IMG/VR virus record: IMGVR_UViG_3300050138_000039
Location: 1-39,306 of that record
Direction: 5' to 3' (one strand)
Length of the DNA stretch: 39,306 nt
From: a virus
Each line of letters opens with the position of its first letter. Position 1 is the first letter of the stretch. Positions 12,147 to 18,167 of the stretch are shown here, piece by piece. Under the pieces are notes generated by a model that had not been told where the DNA came from, made no database searches, and saw only the letters and a list, made by a program, of their open reading frames with translations. A program made the position numbers and the translations under genes.

Positions 12147-13451
12147 AATCGAGAATCCCTAAGTTGTGCCCGTGTTCCGGGCACGACGTATTCACAACTA
12201 CTTCTTGGCAGACGGAAAAACCGGCTTTCCATCCACGAACAGGCCGGAGGCTACCAGCAGTTCGTTGCATTCCGCCTTGATCGCATCCAGTGCGGCGATA
12301 TTCGCGGGCGCTGTCTTGCCGTCGGCGAGCGCCTGAAGAACGTACCGAACAAGATAGTTCGGCGCATTCTTGCCTAACGCCGTGACGCCCGTAGCGTTCA
12401 GAGGCTTCGTGGGTTGAGGCTTCGCCTGACTCGGATCATCGAAGTACGCCTTAATGTCCGATTCCTTCGTGGGCTTTTCCGCGTCCGTTTCCATCCCTTT
12501 GACCAGATCGTTCAATGTCTTGCGGTCAAGCGACGTACCGTATTCCTGCCCCACGTCGATCTCACGGCCATTCTCGGTGCGGAAGCCGGCTTCCGTGATG
12601 CGTTTCACGATTCCGAGTTCAGGAAACCGTGCATTCAACAGGAGGATGGGCCATACTTTCTGCGCCCGTCCGACCATGTTGTTATCACCACCGGAAACCA
12701 GACGCGTGATGTCGCTGAACGTGGCGAGCCGGTTCGTCGCTTCGAAGAACGCATTCGCGCCTTTGATAATCGACGGCCAGTGATTCGTCACGTCATTGAG
12801 CAACGCATCCTTCATGTAGTTTTCGTCCATGCAATCCTTGATCCGTTCCGCCTCTGTCTTGTATTCCATGATGTAACATGGCAGAGTCGCGATCGGTTCG
12901 ATTCCGATTGCCATTGCATAGGCGATAGCCATATCGAGACAGCCACCGCGCTGGTAAGCGTAGATCGCTTCGTACGTTGGAGCAACGATCTTGCCTTTTG
13001 ACATCCAGCGCAATTCGAAAGCCTCACGCGTCTGAGCGTCAGATACTTTCGTCACTTTGCCCTTATCTTTGAAGGGTGTTTCCGGGTGAACGCCTTGGAG
13101 CGCGTCCCACAATGACGTGAGATACTCCACGGCTTTCGCCTGTCCCTCTTTCGACAAGGCGACGATCTTGATCGGCATTCCCGGATTCCATCCTTCGTTC
13201 GCCAGTGTGACCGCGATATTCCGGCGGAAATCCGGTGAGTCGATCTTTGCATCATGTCTGGCGTAGTTATTCCACGGCAACCAGATCACGTTGCTGACCG
13301 CTTCGAAAACTAACTTCAGTGCTTTACCCATGTTCGTATTCTCCCTAAGTGTAACCGTGTTTGTTTGCATCAGGATAGTATGTGGCAAAAACCACATTTA
13401 AACTATCACGATTGCGAATTGCACACGGACACAACTTAGGGATTCTCGATT
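12147..13451. repeat. Gene-bracketing inverted repeat C (29 bp, 1 mismatch)
   Basis: The arms are 12147-12175 (AATCGAGAATCCCTAAGTTG...) and 13423-13451, identical to each other's complement except one C/T. They enclose the 12198-13331 gene and its 91-nt leader. The arms are 1.25 kb apart. The left arm also overlaps a local hairpin (GTGCCCG/CGGGCAC, 12166-12184) just after the stop of the gene. Confidence 0.95.
12198..13331 (-). CDS. Large leftward protein, possible ParB-like domain, 377 aa
   Basis: The start at 13331 follows AGGGAGAATACGAAC on the minus strand. Weak similarity to ParB/Spo0J-type domains can be seen: FRRNIAVTLANEGWNPGMPIKIVALS near residues 36-61, YEAIYAYQRGGCLDMAIAYA (compare the G-x-R-R...A box), and EAERIKDCMDENYMKDALL (compare the EN-x-x-R/K box), but the match is not firm. 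The C-terminal third is Pro/Lys/Ala-rich with a low-complexity stretch. Codons end in G or C far more often than in its neighbours, like the capsid gene, which may mean high expression or separate origin. It is enclosed by inverted repeat C. Confidence 0.6.
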   Translation of the reverse strand: MGKALKLVFEAVSNVIWLPWNNYARHDAKIDSPDFRRNIAVTLANEGWNPGMPIKIVALSKEGQAKAVEYLTSLWDALQGVHPETPFKDKGKVTKVSDAQTREAFELRWMSKGKIVAPTYEAIYAYQRGGCLDMAIAYAMAIGIEPIATLPCYIMEYKTEAERIKDCMDENYMKDALLNDVTNHWPSIIKGANAFFEATNRLATFSDITRLVSGGDNNMVGRAQKVWPILLLNARFPELGIVKRITEAGFRTENGREIDVGQEYGTSLDRKTLNDLVKGMETDAEKPTKESDIKAYFDDPSQAKPQPTKPLNATGVTALGKNAPNYLVRYVLQALADGKTAPANIAALDAIKAECNELLVASGLFVDGKPVFPSAKK

Positions 13452-13452
13452 C

Positions 13453-13664
13453 CACAATGTGCGGGCTTTTGACCCGTTGTATCACGGCTAGGGTTTGTAT
13501 TCGCGATTCCTCAAAAATGAGAGGACGTTTAGAAAATGAAAAACGGCGAAGCCATGCAAAGTAACGACATTCCACAAATAAACCAACAAATTGCATCATT
13601 CGTTTCATGGTCCATTGTATTCTCCGATTCTGTGATACAAAGGACCAAAAACCCGCACATTGTG
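13453..13664. repeat. Gene-bracketing inverted repeat D (35 bp, 5 mismatches)
   Basis: The arms are 13453-13487 (CACAATGTGCGGGCTTTTG...) and 13630-13664, matching at 30 of 35 positions, most differences being transitions. The left arm starts 1 nt after the right arm of repeat C. They enclose a 28-codon leftward frame with a good SD. Confidence 0.85.
13529..13615 (-). CDS. Candidate 28-aa membrane peptide inside inverted repeat D
   Basis: On the minus strand AATCGGAGAATACA precedes an ATG at 13615; the same GGAGAATAC context precedes the 13331 gene. The frame encodes MDHETNDAICWFICGMSLLC and a further hydrophobic end (MASPFFIF), a possible transmembrane peptide. The position, with the upstream arm of repeat D 14 nt from the ATG, copies the layout of the other bracketed genes, which is the main support. 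It is very short, so it remains a candidate. Confidence 0.4.
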   Translation of the reverse strand: MDHETNDAICWFICGMSLLCMASPFFIF

Positions 13665-14196
13665 CTCTTCTATTCGATTAAGACAAAATATCGTTTCTTT
13701 GTGTCCGCTATCTGGCGCAATTGCGTTACTCAGCGAACTCCGAAACATTCAGACCATAGCTAGTTTTTTTTGTATTTCTAGCTAGTCCGTTTTGTCCTTG
13801 TTTGTTTCTTTCATAATACGCAAAGTACAACGTATTTAACATTGTGCATTATTGTAACCATATACACTGTAAGGAATTAAAAGATTTTACGATTTTTAGA
13901 ACGTCGAAACGTTGCACTATTAGGGTATTGTTAAGTTCACAATGTTCTTCCCTTATATAGCGTCCGATACGTACCATAATACAGTTTAATACAATTTCTT
14001 ATAACCTACCCTAATTTAGGTTTTAGGGTAAAATGACGCCATAGGGCTAAAACGGTCTAGACCCTACCTGGACTCAGAATTTTAAAAATAACGCAATAGC
14101 GTCGTTTTGCACTATGCGCACGCACCCCACCTAAAAGTATCCTAATAGTGCAACGAAAATAAATAAAAAGAAAATTGAAAATAGACGCTAATAAAC
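13616..14196. other. 580-bp AT-rich non-coding region between divergent units
   Basis: No ORF with an SD is convincing on either strand. It contains the upstream arm of repeat D, a CGCAATTGCG palindrome (13716-13725), a TAGCTAG followed by eight T (about 13758), three TTGCACTAT/ATAGTGCAA words, TTAGGGTA at 13920 and 14023 with its inverse at 14007, and ACGCAATAGCGT near 14090. It should hold the promoters of the leftward unit and operators, but no clear -35/-10 pair for leftward transcription was found. Confidence 0.5.
13910..14155. repeat. Inverted repeat E (18 bp, 1 mismatch) with no clear gene inside
   Basis: The arms CGTTGCACTATTAGGGTA (13910-13927) and 14138-14155 match at 17 of 18 positions with a 210-bp interior. 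The interior holds TTAGGGTA sites (14007-14030 as an 8-bp hairpin) but no SD-supported ORF. A 22-codon GTG frame leftward from about 14125 is the only candidate and is weak. Confidence 0.75.
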
Positions 14197-14225
14197 TTGA
14201 CGCAATATCGTCTAAATGGTAGGAT
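14197..14225 (+). promoter_or_regulatory. Sigma70-type promoter for the 14230-15023 unit
   Basis: TTGACG (14197-14202), a 17-bp spacer and TAGGAT (14220-14225) make a good -35/-10 pair directed at the two genes that follow. The spacer contains GACGCAATATCGTC (14199-14212), a near-palindrome similar to ACGCAATAGCGTC about 110 bp upstream, so the promoter may be controlled by a repressor bound there. Transcription would start at about 14232, near the first ATG. Confidence 0.55.
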
Positions 14226-14229
14226 ACTA

Positions 14230-14361
14230 ATGGTATCGGAGAAATGGAAAATGGAAACAACGGTTAAAACGGCGCAAGAAATGGAAGAAATTTTGTGGTT
14301 AGAATTGTTTCTAACTGCGCACATTGCAACGGCACAAAACACGGAGGAGATCGTAGCATGA
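14230..14361 (+). CDS. Small hypothetical protein, 36-43 aa
   Basis: The frame runs to a TGA that overlaps the next ATG (ATGA). Starts at 14230 (AGGATACTA upstream) or 14251 (CGGAGAAATGGAAA upstream) are both possible; the predicted transcription start near 14232 favours 14251, giving 36 aa (METTVKTAQEMEEILWLELF...). The product is one acidic amphipathic helix. It may serve as a leader peptide coupling translation to the next gene. Confidence 0.5.
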   Translation: MVSEKWKMETTVKTAQEMEEILWLELFLTAHIATAQNTEEIVA

Positions 14362-15023
14362 AAATTTTGTCAATTGGTGAAATGAGAATCAACGCAATTA
14401 ACGCTCGCTATGCGAGTATCGACCGGACGCATAGGTGCGATACGGTCCATATACAGGCCATAGAGGAGCCGAGAGAACTAGCCACACGCTCGCTACGTGA
14501 TTGTATTGTAGAGTCACGTAACGTGAGAATCGGTATGCGAAGCATGAAACTGAAAAGCACGAAATCTGCCCTAGAAATCATCATGGGAAAACAATCGGCG
14601 GCTAGTCTGAAAATGGCAAAATATTTGTTAAAAATCTTAGAAATTGAGGCTAAAATCACTCGCATTGAATCGACGCGAGTAGACCTATCGGCGTTGAGGG
14701 GAATCGAGTTTTTGACAGCATGTCGCGCGCATAGAGCACGTATCGGACACGTCAAACGTTTGCGCGAGTCACTCACCGAGGCAATTATTTTACGTGAGGG
14801 TTACGGGCTTGACGCGACGCGATTGCAAAATGAATTAACCGAGTATTGTGCTACGCATGGCGTCAAAAATGCAATGGTACGTGTCGGTAAGGGACGGCGC
14901 AATAAGGTACAAAATCGTGCAGTAAGGCAGTGGCAAGAGCAAAGAATTAGTCTCTTGTCAATGGCCGAAATTGCGGAATATAAACACGCGCTAGAATTGA
15001 AGGGACTAGCCGCTAACATATAA
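14358..15023 (+). CDS. Hypothetical basic helical protein, 221 aa
   Basis: The start at 14358 is supported by GGAGGAGATCGTAGC and by the ATGA overlap. The protein is strongly basic and almost all helical, with repeated Arg-Ile/Ala patterns (RSMKLKSTKSALEIIMGKQSAA, RAHRARIGHVKRLRESLTEA) and a very basic stretch VGKGRRNKVQNRAVRQWQEQR near residue 180. A nucleic-acid-binding role is plausible. Codons such as CGC/GAC-G and many TA words differ from the flanking operons. It has its own promoter and terminator, so it is an independent unit next to the candidate origin. Confidence 0.6.
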   Translation: MKILSIGEMRINAINARYASIDRTHRCDTVHIQAIEEPRELATRSLRDCIVESRNVRIGMRSMKLKSTKSALEIIMGKQSAASLKMAKYLLKILEIEAKITRIESTRVDLSALRGIEFLTACRAHRARIGHVKRLRESLTEAIILREGYGLDATRLQNELTEYCATHGVKNAMVRVGKGRRNKVQNRAVRQWQEQRISLLSMAEIAEYKHALELKGLAANI

Positions 15024-15034
15024 GAACATATAAC

Positions 15035-15060
15035 ACGTAGCATAGTTGCCTATGCTACGT
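15035..15060 (+). terminator. Rho-independent terminator after the 14358-15023 gene
   Basis: ACGTAGCATAG (15035-15045), loop TTGC, CTATGCTACGT (15050-15060) form a perfect 11-bp stem, followed on the plus strand by TTATTTAT. It ends the two-gene unit. Confidence 0.75.
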
Positions 15061-15465
15061 TTATTTATACCCTGTTACACCTAGAAATAGGGGTATACCC
15101 CGGAGGGTCAAATCCTAGTTCATAGGGGAATTTCTTGAAAGTTGGGGCGGCGCTGCATCGAGGTCGATCTCCGGAATTTTTATTTTAGGCTTAAATCTAA
15201 CAGCCTTTCCACAACAATATAAGATACAACAGCCTTAGAACATATGGATAAACCCTATTTCTATAAGTTCCCCATATTCTAACACGCTTATCCACAAATA
15301 AACCCACTTTCCAAGAAACTAAAATCGCAAGATAAAAATTCTGGAAAATTTATTCTAGGTCGTTACATTATCACTAATTTATATCTTTTAAAATTTTTAT
15401 CACTCCATTTGACGAATCTCAAAAACCACCTTATTATATTTTGTGGACCAGGGAGATGTACCCAC
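15061..15465. other. AT-rich intergenic region with DnaA box; candidate replication origin and late-operon leader
   Basis: No gene is seen. Features: palindrome GGGGTATACCCC (15090-15101), a perfect DnaA box TTATCCACA (15288-15296), an 8/9 match reversed at 15243-15251 (TATGGATAA), a 7/9 match at 15205-15213 (CTTTCCACA), two copies of AACAGCCTT (about 15199 and 15229), an imperfect inverted repeat of CCGGAATTTTTAT (about 15172) with ATAAAAATTCTGG (about 15332), and an AT-rich tract up to 15410 that could be an unwinding element. Because it precedes the terminase operon it must also contain, or receive, the late promoter, which I could not place. Confidence 0.5.
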
Positions 15466-16095
15466 ATGCCAGAAACTATCCCACCCCCAATAAACGTCGG
15501 TGATGCTGGTGAACTCCCTGTGGAGTTGACTAAGCCGGAGTTTGTCGAGGATGATAGTCCAAGACGTTGCCAACATTCTCGCCGAGTTAATCAGTGCAAA
15601 TTTGGCTCAGTACAGGGTCAAGAGTTCTGTGCATATCATATCGCACTCCATAACCCGCAATATCGCAAGCAAAATCGGTTGAAGAAATATCGGCTCGTAC
15701 AACATTACGCACGAATTGACGAACTCTGTACGAACCCTGAGATAAAGAACCTTAACGAAGAAATTGGTATCTTAAACCTTCTGCTTGAAACATTGCTTAA
15801 TGAATGTCACACTCCGTGGGATTTCCAGATAAACCATACCCGCATCGAATCGCTAGTCGAAAAGATCAGTAAAACGATGATATTATCTCACAAGTTGCAG
15901 ACATTGACGGGACAAATGTTGGATCGCCAGACACTGGCTACTTTCGTCGATGAAGTAATTAAAGCCATCAGTGATGAAATTCAAGATGCTGAAACACTCA
16001 AACGACTTGGTGATAAGATTGGTACCGCGGTTGAGAAGGCACAGACTACTTCTGCCGCAGCGGCCTTTAGCAAAGATAAACGAAACGGAGACTAA
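15466..16095 (+). CDS. Terminase small subunit-like protein, 209 aa
   Basis: The start at 15466 follows AGGGAGATGTACCCAC; an upstream TTG frame extension is unsupported. The N-terminal part carries C-x-H-x(5)-C...FCAYH (RRCQHSRRVNQCKF, then EFCAYHI), a zinc-finger-like motif seen in environmental-phage proteins upstream of large terminases. The C-terminal 120 residues form helices (LNEEIGILNLLLETLL, LVEKISKTMILSHKLQTLTGQ) typical of small-terminase oligomerisation segments. The role is DNA recognition for packaging. The identity rests on motif pattern and position before the large subunit. Confidence 0.6.
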   Translation: MPETIPPPINVGDAGELPVELTKPEFVEDDSPRRCQHSRRVNQCKFGSVQGQEFCAYHIALHNPQYRKQNRLKKYRLVQHYARIDELCTNPEIKNLNEEIGILNLLLETLLNECHTPWDFQINHTRIESLVEKISKTMILSHKLQTLTGQMLDRQTLATFVDEVIKAISDEIQDAETLKRLGDKIGTAVEKAQTTSAAAAFSKDKRNGD

Positions 16096-16099
16096 CAAT

Positions 16100-16255
16100 A
16101 TGAAAAATATCGTTGCGTTAATTTGTCTTCTGTCATTGTGTGGCTGTTTCGGCCATCACAGCAAGTGTGAAAGCGGACACTGCACCACCAAATGCGTGAA
16201 CGGAACATGCAAACGCGTTTGTGTCCCGGTGGAGTATGAGAAGGAAACGAAATGA
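16100..16255 (+). CDS. Small Cys-rich lipoprotein, 51 aa
   Basis: The ATG at 16100 follows CGGAGACTAACA. The N-terminus KNIVALICLLSLCGC is a lipoprotein signal peptide with a lipobox-like L-C-G-C. The mature part is only about 35 aa with six cysteines (CESGHCTTKCVNGTCKRVC), suggesting disulfide bonds in the periplasm. Its place between the two terminase genes is unusual. Small phage lipoproteins are known in superinfection exclusion and lysis, but no family is recognised. Confidence 0.6.
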   Translation: MKNIVALICLLSLCGCFGHHSKCESGHCTTKCVNGTCKRVCVPVEYEKETK

Positions 16256-16313
16256 AAATCAAATGGATGATCTGGAACAGTTTGCTTACCTCAAAGAAAT
16301 AAAAGGATATAAA

Positions 16314-16523
16314 ATGGAAATTATCTTCGTTTGCCGCTCGGTTGCTTCGAACACTTATCCTACGATGAACAGCGTGAACGCAAGCAAGAAAACGAGCTAC
16401 TCCGCAAGTCTCGAAATCGCAAAAGGCCAGAACATGACGGGTACGCTTTATATCACGTCGGACGAACAGATCTTCCAGTTGGATCAGAAATACACGTTAT
16501 GCGTGGATGATACTGATGACTAA
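16314..16523 (+). CDS. Hypothetical protein, 69 aa
   Basis: The start at 16314 is preferred because AAAAGGATATAAA precedes it; longer frames upstream lack an SD. The protein is beta-rich (EIIFVCRSVA, KTSYSASLEIAKGQ, GTLYITSDEQIFQL), compatible with a small beta-sandwich. It overlaps the large terminase start. No family is recognised. Confidence 0.5.
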   Translation: MEIIFVCRSVASNTYPTMNSVNASKKTSYSASLEIAKGQNMTGTLYITSDEQIFQLDQKYTLCVDDTDD

Positions 16524-18165
16524 TAATGTTCTACAAGAGATGCGTGAGAGATTCAAAACGGGACTGAATCGTCGAGCGATTCAGTCTTGCTCTGTCTGGG
16601 CAGAAACATACCGAGTGATGGGAAAACCATTTCCGGGAAATTATTCGTTCAAGTATCATCCTTGGACGCGTGAAATGCACGATAGTACCGCGGAATTCAA
16701 TGTTGGCATGAAGGCTGCTCAGATGGGGTTCACTGAGACAGTGCTCAATGTTTGCTTCTATTCAATTGACATTTTGAGTGAGGATGTATTGTATGTGCTT
16801 CCCAACGCTAAGCCTGACGCAGCTAATTTTTCTGCTTCACGATTTGATGCCGCACTGGAATTATCTGATCATCTTCGATTATTGTTCAGTGACGTTCAAA
16901 ACGTTGGACATAAGCGTGCTGGTTCTGCTAACATGTTTATACGTGGTAGTGGTGCTCGTACTGGACTCAAATCGATTTCAACGCCAGTTGTAATCCTTGA
17001 CGAACTCGAAGAAATGGTGCAGGAAAATATCCCGTTGGCGTTTGAACGTGCCAGCGGGCAATTGGAAGCTGATCGCCGAACGTGGATGATTAGTACCCCA
17101 CGCGTACATAAGGGCGGCATCCATAAGTATTTCCTGCAAAGTACACAAGATCATTTCTTCTTCAAATGTCCATGTTGTTCAAGACAAACCGAATTGCTTT
17201 ATCCTGATTGTCTAACCATTATCGGAGAAAGCGAAGATGATCCACGTATCCAAGAATCCTACTACATGTGCAAAGAATGCAATGGTGCGCTTAACCACTC
17301 CACTAAGTTTGAGTGGCTACAAAGTGGTGTTTGGGTTCCTAGTTATTTTGGCCGCAGTCTGCGTGGTTGGCAAATTCCTCAGATGTACAGCACGACGCTC
17401 AGCCCTGTAGCCTTAGCTAAAACGCACTTTAAAGCCCTACGAGACCCCGCACAAGAAACTGAATTGTGGAACTCGAAGATGGGCCTACCCCATGAAGTCA
17501 AGGGTGCGCGCGTCACTGACGGTGAAATCGCTGATTGTTTGCACGAATACAAACTAAAAACCAGTTCTGATATGCCGTTCGTAACGATGGGTGTGGACGT
17601 AGGAACCCTACTTCATATCGTCATTACGGGATGGAATATTGGTGTCAACGCGAACGAGGATGTGAATGCCGCGTCAATATCTCGTGTACTTTGGACGGGA
17701 ACAAGAGAAAAATTCGAAGATTTAGATTTTTTGATGCAACAGTTTCAGATCCGTTGTTGTGTTATCGACGCGAACCCTGAGCGTCGCATGGCAATGAACT
17801 TTGCTTCAAGACATCCCGGACGTGTTTGGCTTTGCTTCTATGGTCGTGATATTAAAGGCCGTGTGATTAACCAGAACGAAGAAGCAAGCACTATCACTGT
17901 TGATAGAACATCATGGTTGGACGCTTCGTTGGGACGTTTCCGCAATAACAGCACTATCCTACCGATGGACCTGACTGAAGATTGGAAGGAACAGATCAAA
18001 GCTCAGGTTCGTGTCTATAGACTTGATCGTGACGGTAACAGCGTCGCAGGATACGAATCAACAGGTGATGATCATTTTGGTCATGCTTGGAACTATAACG
18101 AAATCGCACTACCGATTGGTTACGCCGTCGGTGAAAATCAAAACATAACGCGCAAGGTGGTTTGA
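16507..18165 (+). CDS. terL: Terminase large subunit (GpA-like), 552 aa
   Basis: This is the packaging motor ATPase-nuclease. A variant Walker A, KAAQMGFTE, lies at residues 69-77; Walker B VVILDELEE at 161-169; a zinc knuckle CPCC...CKEC at 221-258, as in lambda GpA-type terminases; and an RNase H-fold nuclease domain begins with MGVDVG (D364), with VIDANPE and DDHFGHAWN contributing the further acidic residues. The length is near the family norm. The start is 16507 or 16516 (MTNNVL); neither has a strong SD, consistent with translational coupling to the preceding gene. It is followed directly by the portal gene. Confidence 0.9.
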   Translation: MILMTNNVLQEMRERFKTGLNRRAIQSCSVWAETYRVMGKPFPGNYSFKYHPWTREMHDSTAEFNVGMKAAQMGFTETVLNVCFYSIDILSEDVLYVLPNAKPDAANFSASRFDAALELSDHLRLLFSDVQNVGHKRAGSANMFIRGSGARTGLKSISTPVVILDELEEMVQENIPLAFERASGQLEADRRTWMISTPRVHKGGIHKYFLQSTQDHFFFKCPCCSRQTELLYPDCLTIIGESEDDPRIQESYYMCKECNGALNHSTKFEWLQSGVWVPSYFGRSLRGWQIPQMYSTTLSPVALAKTHFKALRDPAQETELWNSKMGLPHEVKGARVTDGEIADCLHEYKLKTSSDMPFVTMGVDVGTLLHIVITGWNIGVNANEDVNAASISRVLWTGTREKFEDLDFLMQQFQIRCCVIDANPERRMAMNFASRHPGRVWLCFYGRDIKGRVINQNEEASTITVDRTSWLDASLGRFRNNSTILPMDLTEDWKEQIKAQVRVYRLDRDGNSVAGYESTGDDHFGHAWNYNEIALPIGYAVGENQNITRKVV

Positions 18166-18167
18166 TC

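Noticed and set aside
11503-13664. Bracketing repeats as insertion-sequence ends or invertible recombination sites
   Set aside because: Each pair has a different sequence, no transposase or recombinase is encoded inside, and no target-site duplications were seen. Pairs differ in length and keep spacing to SD and stop, which suits an RNA role better.
13536-13763. 75-codon rightward frame in the divergent region
   Set aside because: It has no SD, runs through both the bracketed minus-strand frame and the upstream arm of repeat D, and has unlikely composition; probably a chance frame.
16252-16302. 16-codon frame after the small lipoprotein gene
   Set aside because: It has a weak AAGGA upstream and a coupled ATG but is too short and unremarkable to support; likely leader of the next gene.
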